Assembly: GCA_034766995.1 (NCBI GenBank)
Contig: CM068319.1
Coordinates: forward strand, 19,284,422-19,348,421
Direction: 5' to 3'
Length of the DNA stretch: 64,000 bases
DNA from: Acanthacorydalis orientalis
Taxonomy: Eukaryota > Arthropoda > Insecta > Megaloptera > Corydalidae
Numbering within the stretch: position 1 is the first letter of the stretch; each line of letters starts with the position of its first letter. Positions 13,555-28,386 of this stretch are shown piece after piece. Both the position numbers and the translations under genes were made by a program. Below the pieces are notes generated by a model, which was not told where the DNA came from, did not search any database, and was given only the letters and a program-made list of their open reading frames with translations.

Positions 13555-14098
13555 AAAGTTTTTTAACATTCTTATGATGTAATAAATAATATATTGATAA
13601 ATTATGTATGTTATTGAAAGCATATCATTGAGTTTATGTTTTAAAATACTGAAATACAATAGTATATTTGTATCTTAAATTGATGTTTTAAAACAAATTT
13701 TCGTTGTCTCATTGTATATATATATATATAATATATATATGCTCTTATCAGGTGTCAAAGAAAAATGTGATTGAAAATCACGTTCAACTTTGTAATTATT
13801 CCCAATTAAACCAAATCTAAATTGAAATTATTTTGCAAATAACAATGATTGTCGGCTTTCAATGGTACATTTGCCAATTGCTGTTCTATGGAAGTAACTT
13901 TCACAATTCGTCCCAATTAAGACGATTAAATAATTTGTTGCGAAATAATCAAGTGACGATTAAGTTGTAATCTATTTAGTCTGTCAACGAAATTAAATGA
14001 TTATCATAGGAAACTGAATTCCATTTGTGTTCGTATTTATCAATTTAATTATTTACGTTTCTTTTGTAGAAGTTATTTTATAATATATATGTATATAT

Positions 14099-14107
<9 letters not shown>

Positions 14108-14160
<53 letters not shown>
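14108..14160. repeat. (TA)n microsatellite
   Basis: Uninterrupted TA dinucleotide run of about 26 units, with shorter TA runs on either side (14082-14107, 14177-14193). Confidence 0.9.
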
Positions 14161-14163
<3 letters not shown>

Positions 14164-16369
14164 TATATAAAAATGTATATATATATATATATAATTATTT
14201 ATATTAAAAAGATTTTAAATAATTTAAAGCTAAAGGAAAGGTAAATTTCATAAATATATAAATATTCTTCTAATTTTTTTTATTAAATCTAACATTTATT
14301 GTGTTCTCAAAAATTGTTGTGTATATATATATATATATATACACACATACACACAGTTAATATATTATGTATGATATACCTGACATTTATTTCATAAAAA
14401 TAATATTTATGGAATGTGTTTCCAGTTTTTGTACTATGAAAAATAGCAAACAAAATATCCTAAAGTGTTAATTTAGAACGACGATCATTTTTCATTCGAT
14501 AATGATGTTTTGTATTTGATATTTATGATTTGACACATTTGACACAAAATCAATTTCGTTACTTTATTTACAATGTAACAACTACATGGTCTTTTGACGT
14601 GTATTTTTTTACGTAACAGCAGAAAGATTGAAAACCTAAGTTGATTTGATTTAAAAATGGATTACTGTTACTTAAAATAAACAAATCAATCATTTTTTTA
14701 AGATTTTAATTATATACAAACTCTTCTAAGAACAATTTTTATGAGAGACGTAAGTTGAAATTAAAATTATGTTTTAATGATATTATAAATTATCGATATC
14801 ATCAAAGTTCAAAATTTAATTAATTTTTGATTGCCACAATGAACAGTACGTGTGTAGAATAAATCAAAAATTTATTTTATTAATTATTAAATTTATTTTC
14901 AAACTTATTTCATTTGTTTTTTTTTAGTTTATTTTCGGAATCAATTTTAAAAAATAATATTTGTGCAAATTGTTATAATTAAAAAAAATCACTAATTATA
15001 TTAAAATTTAATTTAATGTTTTTTATTATCGAATTAGTATTACTACTATTATTACTTAAATTCTGCTTCGTTATCAATTTGAAATACATTGATAAATAAA
15101 GTTTAAATTAAAGTTTCTTTTATTTATAAGTATTCAAACCAAAGATATTACAAATTAAATATAATTTAGATATTAGAAATTGTAATAATAATTAATTTAT
15201 TTAAAATATCTACTTTATTCATCTTTCCATTAAAAAATAGATTATTACTTTTCAAAATAAATTGTCATTTTTAATTATAACATTTTTTTCTGATCAAACA
15301 ACAATTCTCATCTAAATATAAATAAGTGATTATGAAAATAGTTAATAATCAGTTATAGTACAAATATATTGATCTGTTTTCTTTTTATGTGGCTCGATAA
15401 ATTTATTTGCGAATTCGAAATTAGCCATGCAGAGAAAATAATAACTGTAAATAGATTACAATTCAAAGATTTATTTATTTCATTAAATTGTGAAAGTAGA
15501 CATATTTTTTATTTGTGGTTATAAACTATTTTTCTGAATTATAAACCACTTTATAATTCATAAATCAATTATTTCTGCATATTAAAATTTTAGTTTTTAA
15601 GGACAATACGACTAATTTAATGAATGTGGCAAAATGAATAACAATCAATATTATCATTGTTACTGTGATTAAGATTCTAAAATAATAGCTGTTAAAATAA
15701 TTTAGAACTAAGATACATTCTCACAGTTTCTTAATAGTATTCAGGTACGAAATTTATGACCCGTGGGAATATTATTAACCGGATGTGGTCTGCAGTTGAG
15801 ATATTTCAGGTGTTACATAAAAAAGCATACTGTAGAGCTTTAGATGTGGTGGTTGATTTGGTAAAAGATATACAGTTTCATATTTATTCATGTAAAATAT
15901 TAAAAAAAGGCATTATGAAGTTTTTCACAAGTATAATTAATGACATAAAAGAAAACTTTACAAAATAGTAGTTATTTAACTATTAACTTATTTTTACAAA
16001 AAAATATATTAAAAACATTTTTTGAGTAATTCTTTAAAATTTGTGAAAAATATTTTTAATGTTTTTTAGTTTTTATTATTAAGAAACAATTTTAGACATT
16101 ACTAATATATGAAAAAGTTTTCCATTAAAGAATGAATAGAGTTATTCACCAAATTATCAAAAAGTCCTGAAGCACTGAAAGTATGAGTGAAATAAATGTA
16201 TTATATAGTACTGCATACGTCTGTATATATGTAGATGAATATAAAATGTTTAATATTCTTACTTCTTCTTTTTATTACATATAATTTAAACATCTACTCG
16301 GTATCAAATGGTCTTAAAATAAAATAAACAGGCATTTTAAGTTACAATCTTCCAGACAACGAAGCGTTT

Positions 16370-16720
16370 CAGTACACTAACAAAAATACAATTTGTGCGC
16401 TACGATCCCGTTTGCAGCCATGCTATACTCGTTTACAACACCGTCTAACTTTATTTTTCCCGCGCGATGTAGACTGAAATTGAGTTTAGCGCCTCTGGCA
16501 TCACGTCGCGATACTATATCTTCATACTATCACCGGTCCCATTTTCAGGGACAGAGCACTCGAGTGCTCCTTAACTGTACACTGTCGGTGCATTGCCCTA
16601 GGTTGGTGGCGGTTATACATAAAACTAAATACGGCACGTCATGTTTTCGACGTTTCGTTATTTGTCAAGATGCGGGCATTGAGAATAAAATGCATCGCGG
16701 GAACAAGAGTTAGACCCTTT
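16370..16720. promoter_or_regulatory. GC-richer island, candidate regulatory or untranslated exon
   Basis: Around 350 bp stand out by many CG dinucleotides (cccgcgcgatg, cacgtcgcgatac, catcgcggg) in an otherwise AT-rich region. A TCAGT initiator-like motif is at its left edge (about 16368). The open frame across it (16393-16713) starts at TTG rather than ATG and its translation matches nothing I recognise, so I do not call a gene. It could be an enhancer, an alternative promoter of dlg1, or a decayed element. Confidence 0.25.
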
Positions 16721-17429
16721 GAAAAATGTATTTATGGTTCGAGTAAATCATCGGTTAAATTGGAAATCTGTTCCTTGGTAATAAAGGCGATATTTCATAG
16801 CAATCATGTCGTTGAAATGATTTTTTATTATGAATTCAATGCTATTTGTGTCATTTTTACAATATAAAATAATAATTTTGAAAATGAAATTAAGTTTTGG
16901 AAATGTTTTACAATTATTTATTATTTTTTTACATTACTTGGATTATATAAATTCTTTTTGGAATTATTTCTTTCATTTACAAGTTTATTTAAATCTGCTT
17001 GTGAATTTTCATTTATTTATTAAATTTAACATAATTTTATTCAAAATATTTCGTTTCCTTGAAGTTTAAAACTGGAAACTTTATTGAAAGTCTGGTTGAA
17101 CTAAGTCAGAAAACTTAAGTAAACGTAATAAATAAGATCATTACTTTTTCTTAAGTTTTCCGACTTATTTTAGCTACAGTATAACTAAGAAAATTTTACT
17201 GAATTGTCTCATATATTTTCTTATTCGTTTGATTACATTGGTTACACTAATAATAAAAAAAACTGCGCATACTATTAAATAAAGTAGGAATGTTTAGATA
17301 GAGAGCACGTATGTTTATGTAAAATATATAAAGATAGAATACTAAAACAGCATATGTGTGCGTTTGTGTAATATCTGTATTATAAAAGTAGAATACATAA
17401 AAAGAAGAATAATAATGGGATTCATGTAG

Positions 17430-17660
17430 ACTCAGTCTCTGTCATACGTGTTTCGTTTTCTTTTTTAACTTCACTCGAATCACCTTCATGTGGAACGACA
17501 TCATTTAACGCGATGATAGCATCATAAGAGCATGGACCGTGTGATGTCAACAACTGTTTAGTACAGTACGTCGCTCCAGGGACACATCGGCTACGATACG
17601 AATAAGACTTGTGTTATTGAAGCTCTCAGACAAAGTTATCGGTCTGATTTTCTTTACGAT
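17430..17660. promoter_or_regulatory. GC-richer island with initiator-like motif
   Basis: A TCAGTCT motif at about 17432 starts a block of roughly 230 bp with raised GC and many CG dinucleotides (aacgcgatgat, gtacgtcgctcc, catcggctacgatacg). No ORF of note is present. The pattern would fit a transcription start with an untranslated exon, but orientation and function are unproven. Confidence 0.22.
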
Positions 17661-17844
17661 GTCACTATTATCCAATTGTGTTTCGCTTTGAAACTTTATC
17701 TTTCATTGTCCTGTTTTATGCTCACAATCGATGAAATTACAAGATCATTTTATTGCTTTATGTCTTTTTTATCTTCATTTAATTCATAACATCGTTAGGG
17801 GTTTGAAGTATAGAATCTTTGAAATTACTATTTAAAAATAATTC

Positions 17845-17851
<7 letters not shown>

Positions 17852-17896
<45 letters not shown>
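17852..17896. repeat. (TA)n microsatellite
   Basis: TA run of about 22 units between gtg and gga. Confidence 0.9.
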
Positions 17897-17898
<2 letters not shown>

Positions 17899-19462
17899 AT
17901 GTAGGTGTGCGTGCATGTGTGTTGTGTATGCGAAATTGTAAATATGAATGATGAAAATTTAATATTTGAAGTAAAAGTACAAAATTTAATTTATTACTTT
18001 AAATAAAAATACTGGAAGTGAAACAGAGGAAGCATTTTATTAAAATTTGTTTGAAAATATGATAATAGAAACTTTTTATCCGTAAATCCTGACAATAATT
18101 GAGTGTAGGTTTATAATGATATAATTTTACTTCAAATACTTCTTTGATATCGATTTGTATACATATTTAAGCTAATGAACATTTTATATATTTGTGTTAT
18201 TTCTACATATACTTTACGTAAATTATTATTAACATCAATAAGAGGGAATATATTTTGAACTGGTCTCTTTAAAAATATATTAAATTTTTAAATAAAACAA
18301 CTTCGTATACATAGAAGATGTTTGAAACATTTCGATACAGTTTTTCCGGATTTATCAGTTATAAATATAAATTTTTATTTATTTAAATTATTTATTCAAT
18401 TATAGTGAATATATTTAAATATGATATATTCTTTTTGTGTTCATACAACAAAATCAGATATATTACTTTTTTGAAAAACCGTTTTATGTCACTAATATAT
18501 ACAAAATATGAATGTATTCTATCTGGGGAACGAGTTTAAGCTTATTATACTTTACAATAATTTCTAGATATGCTTTAGTTTACTTTTCAAAATAAATTTT
18601 TCGCTGTTCAACTGATTTTTTTCTGATCAAAAATGTTCAATAATTGATCATTTTGATTGTTTATTATGCGCACATACTCGTACCAAGCAAAATTAATATT
18701 TATTTGTTTCCAGTTTGTTGTTTATTATTTGAATGAAATTATATATATATATATATAAATAAATAAATACACATAATACTTAATAGAAAATTAATTTCAG
18801 TGATGAATTGAAAATATTCAAAACTGTACAAATATTAACGTATAAGTCATAAATATACAAAATAACTGAAATAATTTATTACAAAATATATTTAAATGAA
18901 TTGAAATTTGCGAATATTTGTGTTGTAGAATAAAAAATGTAAAACATTTATGAAATTAATTTGCAAGGTATTTGTAAAGCCGATGGTAAGAATTCAAAAT
19001 CGAAATAATTTCTGTAATTTTAATAAATTTATTTTTGATCAAACCATATTTGCGGTAAATTTCAATCATATTTGATTTCAATGTTGGCTGTGTGCGACAA
19101 AAAGAATTGTTGAACGGAAAAATATATATCAGAGCACAAGATAAACATCAATAGAACGAAAAGTTATATTCAATTTAGTTGAGACAAGTACGTCAAGATA
19201 AATGTTACAGATTGAAAAGAAGTTACAAACTACATATATCTCGGTCAACAAATATCCGTTTTGTAAAATAAAAAAGTTTTTACTTGGGATTAAAACGGAT
19301 TTGGGAACATTCGTAAAAAGTTCAATAAGGATATCGAGTTTTTGTACATTAATATTTTTTTAACGTATTAGAATGACAATGGAGACAAACTGATAATGTA
19401 TGTTTTTATCACATTTTCAATTAATTCACAAATAAATAAAAACGAGTACAAATATCATACAT

Positions 19463-19505
<43 letters not shown>

Positions 19506-19785
19506 TTTATTAAAATTTGAATTAAAATAAATAGAATTTTTAGTATTTTCAACTGAAATATTTTTTATAAGATTGCTTTAAAGAGTAGCATATTACATAA
19601 AATAATGTAAAAGTGAGGTGTTGAAGTTTATACTGCATTGGATTAATTTTAATATCATAATAGACTGAATATCGAATGACTTTTAGAAAATGTTTTTATC
19701 ATTTTTTGTATATCCATTAAAATGTTTTTAAGAACAAATATTTTTAAGAATTAGAAATATATTATTTGTCAATTAATTTTCAAAT

Positions 19786-19842
19786 TCAATCTTCATGTAC
19801 TTGACGAAGAACAGCAAAATATGAATACGATGACCGCAATAT
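19786..19842 (-). CDS. OR-A exon 6 (last coding exon)
   Basis: The acceptor (tatttcag) opens [12 protein letters not shown] and the frame closes with TGA after 18 residues. This is the end of TM7, typical for insect ORs and very close to the OR-B last exon. A weak ATTAAA poly(A) signal lies about 140 nt downstream on the minus strand. Confidence 0.85.
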   Translation of the reverse strand: MLRSSYSYFAVLRQVHED

Positions 19843-21173
19843 CTGAAATAAAGTAAATCAGTAAATCTCTCTTTCTCGTGTTATATATATATATATATAT
19901 TACGATCACATCTATTCCTTATCTTAGAGAATGAAGAATATTAAATTTCTTTATCCATCTATTTTTTTAATGAAAGATAACATATGCTACTCAAACTCAT
20001 TTTGAAGCGAGAATTTGCTTATTCAGAATATGAAATGGCTTTAAAAACTAGCAGCGTCACATGTAGTATGTTTTTGTAAGTTTACTATATTATTAATTTT
20101 TGCATTTTAGTATACACTTTAGAGTGAATAGTGGTGTCATTTATTTTATATTTTAATAAATTAAAAATATGAAATACAACGACAGATTCTAGCTGAAAGC
20201 GTATTGCGTTTTTTATCATTTCTGAATAAAAAATACTGTTTATTTTTAAAGTATTTGGAAAATATGTTGGATTTTTAAATATATTTTTATTTGAATTAAA
20301 TATTTTGAATTTATTAGGAAGCTATAGTGAAGAAGTTGTATTACTGACGTCTCACGTAATAATATAACTTATTAAAAACATTAACTTGAAATTAAATCAT
20401 AAATTATTAACAGACTTTTGATAACGTATGACTAGTAAAAAATTGTTAATAACTATTATGATTGTCATATTATCCATAAGTAAAAACACTTTGAATATCA
20501 AAATTTCCATTTTTACAATATTTTTTTACTTTAGATGCCAAAAAGGTTATTGTTGTATGGAGAGGTATGTGTGAGAAGAAAATAAATTCATTCGTGTAAT
20601 ACTCATTTGTTATTATATTTGATTTGTTTTTTTTTTACTTTTTATGAAAAATTTTGTGTATTTTGTTAATTGTGAAGATTTAAATATCGAATACTCAAAT
20701 AACAAAAACATTGGGTTTTGAACAGTATAATTATTTAATATTGAATTATTATACATAGTATTATATTCTTGTACTATTCTAAACATAAACTAATTACATC
20801 CTTTCCAATTTATATTACCTTTATAAAAAATAAATGCAAAATACTAAACTTTACAAATATTACTTTGTTTTATACAAATTGGGACATTTTTCATTTATGT
20901 TAATTAACATGAGAAAATAAACAGTATTCTAAGAAGATAATATTTATTATAATCGAAATCATTGCATTGTTTTAGAATTAAAAATCAATCTTTAAAAGGA
21001 AATATTGTGTCAAAATTTTAAAAAACAAATTAAAATACTACAGAATAGTCCTTGAAGAATATTTAACCACTAACTTATAAATATAAAAGAACAAACAAAA
21101 TAATGGTGTCAGGTATTATTTAAGTTTAATTAACTGACAGACGTTTGATTGTTTTTGAATAATTGCAATTGTC

Positions 21174-21234
<61 letters not shown>

Positions 21235-21624
21235 TTGTATGTAAACTAACAAATTTTATGTCCATGTAAAAATTTATTAAATGTGTAATAAATTTATAAA
21301 AAGTGTGCAATTGTAAGTTAAATTGAAATGTGTTACTATGAGCGTAATGTGAATTAAGAGCAGATAATTAAGCGAGAATTACTTAAAATGATTTGAATTG
21401 AAACAGTACAATTTGCCACTATTTTGAGTACAAAAAAGAACTGACTGCAATCAATCAGCTACTGTTCGTAAACTACATGAAACTGCCACAGAGAGAACTG
21501 TAATTTATTTCGGTACAGCTTCACTAATCAAGAACCTGCCTTATATTGTATTCAATACTGTGCAAATTTCTATTATATGCTTGATACATTGAACATTATC
21601 ACAATGATTTTTTCAATATTTCTT

Positions 21625-21670
<46 letters not shown>

Positions 21671-22831
21671 ACCTTTAATACTTCTTATTAATACTTTGTT
21701 ATATTTGTGATTTTATCAGAAAAGTTCAAGAAGATATATCATAAAATAAGCTGAAAATGATCAAATTTGAGAGCTTAGAATAGTAATCAGTATTTATATA
21801 TATATATATATATATAGCTTTTGATGTTATTTCTGTGATCGATAAATACTTCAGTTGACTTTTGAAGTAATGAAACAGAGAGTATCATCGTTTATTAAAT
21901 TTTAATTATATTTTAAGATCTTTTGTAATGAAATTCGTAAACACGTATATTTAAACTTGTAAATTAAAAAAAAACTGTATTTAAATATTTAATATATCTA
22001 TGATATGTAAAAAATGTACCGAAGTGTAAAAGTATTTGCAATTTTATTAGATGTTAACAATTAATAAAGAAAGATTTTAATTGTTTCACATTGAAAATAT
22101 TTTTTTTAAGAAAATAAACTTATTAATATAATTATAATAAAGTACTAAAATTATTATTTTATTATAATTGACATTGTTTATTAATTATATATTCGAGAAC
22201 ATATTCTCATCATATATTATTAAATATTTATCAAAAAAAATATACCGTGAAAAATCCCTTACCTGTACAGAATAAATGCATCCTAAGCTTAAACAAATCT
22301 CGACAGATTAATTTATTCTTCTGCAGAATTTTCAGTAAAAATTCGCTGAATACTAAATTTTGAACCCTATTATACAAACGTCTCCCTTTACTATATAATT
22401 TGATATACTTACAGACGTAAAAGTTTCCAACGAAAGACTGAAAAGTTTCCCAGCAGTGATAACAATAGGTCTTTTAGCACGTTCCATCAGAATACTTGCT
22501 ATTTGTTTGTATTCCTTTCCACAGTTATACCAATCTGATAAGTAGACAGCATCTGGTAGCGATCTACTCTGAAATATTTCGATTTTTATTAATTCAATCG
22601 TTGGGTTTATTTTCACGATTCACGATAACATTGTTTGAATTGTTATTTAATTGTAACGTTTTATAAATAATTTTCAAACTTTTCACTTTGTTCGACACTT
22701 ACAAAAGTTGTCAATGTTTAAATATCGATGCTGCGTTTGTTCAGTGTACACAATCTAATTTATTTACATTTGTTGTACGAATTCGTTTAACAGTTATTTG
22801 AATTTCTTTATTTATATTTGTACTTGAAACA

Positions 22832-22876
<45 letters not shown>

Positions 22877-25800
22877 CTTTATTTTATATTTTACAAGTAC
22901 AGAAATATTTCTGAATAATTAAATGTTCGATTATTATAAATTATGCAATTAAGTTTCAGCGTCATAGAGGCGAAAGTTAATTATGTTTTTCAAACCAATT
23001 TCTTTTCCAAAACACAACGATTACAGTCAATTATAAATAAAATATTATGTGATGTTAAAATCATAAGTTAAAATTTTTTACATAAGAAAAATCTAGATAG
23101 AAAAACACGATATTATTGTTTGAGTATAAGAAACATTGAATATTTATTGATTAATATATCTTTTTTCTAATGAAAATATTTACTTGATGTTCATATAATG
23201 TAATAAGTTGTTATTGAAGTTTTTATTCATTTAATTGAAATAGCAATAACAGAAAATTAAATTATGTTTTTTCTACAAATGTACACATTCTTAATAAAAC
23301 TTTTTATAATTGAATTATTACATAAAACTTTTGATGTAAAGTGAAAATCATTTTTTTATAAATTATAAATGTTTTCATACTCACTATTAAACTTATTTCA
23401 TTTCCATACCAACAGTAGAGTAGAATTTGAGTTAACATACAACTTTGATATAAAACCATTGAAAAAAATTCAATACTAGCTAAAGGTACCTAAAAAAAAT
23501 ATAAAACTTTTATTGAAATGTTTTAATAATGTAAGATTTTTCTTAAACGAAGAATAAAAAGTCTACATTAGAGATTCGATAAATATACATGCTTTTAATA
23601 GGAGAAATAAATCTAAAATTGTTATTAAAGATATGTAGGATATACAATATCTGACAAAAATATTCAATTTTCGAAATTACGAATATTTGCACTTTATAAA
23701 TAGTAATATAACATGTAGATATATAAATTGTATTTAATATCTCAAACTTGAATTAATTTTTTTTCTTTTATTTTTTTAATAATAATTATAGCTAAATTTA
23801 TTAATATTATTATTAATTATGATAGAAAATTAATGTGTTTTCAATTAACTAAAATTCTTTTGTCTAAAATAGTACAGGAATTTTAATAATATTTTACATA
23901 AACCTTCTTCTATTTATAAAATACTGGAAAAAAATAATATGATTTTATTTCAGTTATCAAGACTTTTGATATTATATTGCTATTACTTCTTAATATATAT
24001 CATTTATTTCGTATTTTATACATAGTTTTAGAATAAAAAAATAGTATTTCAGGTTTTTATTCGTTATTACATGTCAGTAATTTATAATTAGTATTTTTAC
24101 AACCGTCCAGCGAATTTTTACATATTCAGTAAAAAGTTAGATTTAAATTGAATCAACTTGTTAACAACTAAAAACTTGTTTTATTACAAAAGTTAATAGA
24201 ATTGAATTAAAGTGTAATTTTTGTAATATTCTTTTTCTTATTTTATAAAATATAATAAATAATCTATACTATTTGTAAATAATTTACTAATGAAATTCAC
24301 ATTTTTAATTTTGCTTCTTAAAACAAGTTTGCGTATTTATAATAAATTTTATCAGAAATATACAAATTTTATATTTTTATAATTATTTTCTATAAAAGGA
24401 TATGTAAGTTTAAATTTTAGGTAAAATATTATATATCGTAATGATTTGAAACTATTTTCTGAAATAATACTTTTCCTGAAATGGAATTAAATTACAACCA
24501 AATTGATTATTATACATATCTTTCAAATTTAATTCAAATTTATTTTTTTCAAGGCTATGATCGCTCTTAATTGTTCAATTAACATTTAATGAGTCTTTTT
24601 TTGATTAAAAATATTTATATACTTACAAGAGTTAATTGGAAAGCCGTTATGCATACAATTATAACTCCAACAGAAAATTGAGCCAATATTCCTATATTAA
24701 ATACTTCTTCTAACTCATTAACAAAACTGCAATAAAAAATACAAAAAATTATAACACTAGTGTATAAACAGAAACAATGTATTCATTTTTTGAACGCCGT
24801 TATTAATTATGTTATGAGTTTTATTTCAAAATAAATCATTTAAACAAAGAAATATTTAAATGATTTACTTTGAAATAAAATTATATTTTAGATTTAAATT
24901 AAGAAGTAAACAATGTTCAACTTCAATTTCATTTTCAACAAAATGTTGTTCAGGTGATTTATTTATTGTAAATAAAGACATAAAAATAATGATATTTAAA
25001 AATTATTTAATGTTAAATTGAATCTATTTATAAATATTTTCAAAACTAAATACTGACATTTATTTAAATAAAATTAAAGAGATGAAATTAACAAGATTAA
25101 ATATTATTTGATGGTATCAAATTATTTATAAAAAAAGAAATCTTCCATAACAGAATTATCATTTAAAAGTAATCCATATATAAAAAATAAGTGATAGACA
25201 ATTTTCCACTAGAAACTATACCTCTAAATTGATCAATGAAAATAAAAAAGAAATAAAGTTGTTTTGAAACAGTTTCAGATAACAATAAATATTCACAGCG
25301 GCATAAAGAAATATTCGTTTTGACAATTGGAACGGTGAAACATTACACCAGTTCGTGATTTGAGAACATATAAAGGTGTCTCCGTTATTCAGTATGGATT
25401 TTCCTTTTCAGTACATATATGTATGTTTATGTATCCATTTGAATTTATTATCTAAATGTTCTTCTGCCATAACCAAATGTCACGAATAACAAGTTTATTC
25501 ACTCAATTGTGTAAGGAATTCGAATATTGACTGTTTTTTTTTTAGTTTTGTCGATTTCAGTCAAACGTTGGTAATACAGCGATTTTATGAGATTCTTTTT
25601 TATTTGAGATTTTTAGGTTCACGTTTTGTATTGTTTTTCGAACGATTTTATTCAAACACAAAATTGAATAAAAAATGAAAGTAAATCCAAGAAAGTATGT
25701 TTTTTTTAAAAAAAATATATGACTTAGTTTTAAACGTAATGAAAATAATTTTTAAATATAAAATTCTGAACTATTATAAAGGTCAAGAGGACCAATTTTT

Positions 25801-26830
25801 ATTCAAACAGGATTTTAAATATATAATGATTTTACAACAAACGCTTATCTCCTATTATATCATCAAATAGATTAATCAAAATTAGGTAATTGATTTGCAC
25901 TGCAGACTAATAAATATGTCAAAGAAAAGAACAAAAAAAGAAATTAACAAGAGAACGAATTAAAGATATAACTACAATATTTCTAACCAACTTTATAAAT
26001 AACGGCAATAAATACAGATAAGAGTTTGTTGACCTCTAAGATTTGGTAAAGTCGATATATAATAAAGAAAACAGCTTATCAGTTTCAACATAATAGAAAG
26101 ATTTGTTGTTTATACAAATTCTCGCTGTCTTATATAGTTTTAGGAGTATATTATATTAACAGAAGAATTTATTATATTTCTATATTATAAATGTAGAAAT
26201 ATTGTCAATGTCATTCGTTATTTTTCCTTTATTGATTTAGTTGCCTGTTATTTTACTGTACTATTTATTTATATTGTTCAATTAATAACTTGTCTAGTAA
26301 TACTTTTTTTAAATCAAAGTTAGGTTTTCGAATTAGAAGAACATGAATATGAAAAAAAGTATTCACGTAATGAAAATCAATCCAGTAGTTTTCAAATATA
26401 TCACTAAGTAATTGTTATTTCATAGAAATGAATTTTATTAAAATGAATTGATTTGTAAAATTAGCACAGTAACAATATAATAATTATTTTAAAAATTATA
26501 AATTATTAAATATTTAGTGAAAATAATTATCAGATAAATAGTTGTTTTATATAATATTAATTTAAATATTGATCTAAATGGAGAGTAGAATTCTTTATAA
26601 TCATTCCGAGTTTTATTATACAGAAATCAAAGGTTCAATGTATGAACGAATTATGGCCTACGGGTCATTACTTCATCTGTGCATAACTGAAATGTGAATA
26701 TTACAGTAATTAATTGACAATAGGTGAACAAAAATTTAATCGACTGACTTTTTATTGAATTCTTGATTGAATGGTTAGTTGTTGGTGTGTAATCGTGAGT
26801 TATTAATACAGTTATTTACACACATATGTG

Positions 26831-26900
<70 letters not shown>

Positions 26901-27995
26901 TATAGATAGCTATATAAAATATTGTAAAATTATTCATAATAAGGAAATATGCCATTCTTTTTGGGGAAGCACTAAAGATTAAATTAGGAATTTATAAAAG
27001 CAGAAGGGTGAAAGATTTATCTTATATAGTCATTCATGCATGGAATGAACTGCATTCCTACATGTTGAAGGTATTTCTTTCTTTAGTGGAATCCTTTTAT
27101 AATAGATTGAATAGGGAAGTGACTAAAAATGAAAACCATGTTTCTTTTTAAAATTTCTGACACTGGATTTTCAGTTTTAAGCAGGTTATTCCAAACTTGA
27201 TAGGTTTTATTAGAGTCAGTTATTCATAAATATAATAATTTCTTCAAAGTTCTTTTTTATTTTGATAGTAAATAATAATATGGATGTAAGATTTTTTAAA
27301 AAAATAGGAACAAAATATTACTTTTAATCATATGAAATAATTATATCTGTTTATTTATAATTGAATATAATCTATATAGAAAAATATAAAAAAATTGAGC
27401 TATTATATAATTTTATAAATAGTTATTTTCTCAATTAGAGTTAATAATATAAAAACAATAATTCCTGTTCATACAGAAAATGTTTATTCGTTTAATTATT
27501 CATCAGTTTATTATAATTACTTGATATAGCATTATTCAAAACCGAATTTAAAAAATAAATTAAAATGTATTGAAACTTGAATTAAAATGAATTAATTTCG
27601 GTTTCATTAGTCTTTAGTACTTTAAATAACACTAAAAACGTAGCTCGTTTCAAATGTCGCACAAAGAAAGTGTTCAATTGACAGGCATGATTTATGGATA
27701 TAAATGCAGGTTCGTAAACCGACGACACGGTACAAAAAACTACCCTAGTTGCCAAACAAGTATCGTCAATGCAATAATACTGTTTATTTGATGAGTTAGA
27801 ATAAGATATAAATAGGAATGAGAAAGAGAACAACAAGCAAAAAATAGATTTATAGAAACAATTAACATTGTATAATTAAGACGTTTTTTTTAAATTGAAA
27901 AATGGTAGACGCAAATTTGAATTGTAAATGAGTTTCAAATAATCTAATACTGTTTAAACAAATATTTATTATTTGTGACAATAAACTACTAAATA

Positions 27996-28042
<47 letters not shown>

Positions 28043-28335
28043 TCATACGGTTCATAATTAGCTTTTTATTAATAATTTCATTTTTAAAAAATTACCAGCT
28101 TTATCCGCGTTGTGTATGTTTCTTTGAAAAAAAATATCTTATGGGTCAAGTTAAAAAGATTTATTGTCTTTCAAATGATTTTAAGAGAATTTTGTAGCTT
28201 GATGTAAGAAATTTTCTTTTGATTTTTATGCTTTTTATGATAATCTATACCTAATTGCCAATAAAATTGAGTTAAATCTGAGTTTATTTTACAAGGCTGC
28301 GGTTATATTTCCATTAGATATTTTTTCTTTCAATA

Positions 28336-28386
<51 letters not shown>

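Larger units (their letters stand above)
8280..19785. other. long non-coding, microsatellite-rich stretch
   Basis: No exon of a recognisable gene was found on either strand over 11.5 kb. The main content is AT-rich unique sequence with (TA)n tracts, for example near 12482-12529, 13512-13548, 14108-14160, 17852-17896 and 19466-19502. Short foldback sequences lie near 13007-13054 and 18622-18657. GC-richer islands are at about 16370-16720 and 17430-17660. If dlg1 continues beyond the window on the plus strand, this is part of its intron. It is also downstream of OR-A on the minus strand. Confidence 0.55.

Noticed and set aside
15756..15968. 70-codon ORF on plus strand
   Set aside because: No homology recognised; a single ORF of this length is expected by chance and lacks splice support.
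16393..16713. 106-codon ORF in the GC-rich island
   Set aside because: Starts at TTG, not ATG, and its translation shows no domain, signal or recognisable family.
22313..22366. Alternative last exon for OR-A (GSKFSIQRIFTENSAEE then stop)
   Set aside because: It has an AG acceptor and is in phase, but lacks the SYSYFAVL end of insect ORs. The exon at 19786-19842 matches OR-B exon 7 closely and is preferred.
27582..27836. 84-codon minus ORF in a slightly GC-richer patch
   Set aside because: No recognisable motif; may be old repeat sequence inside OR-A intron 2.
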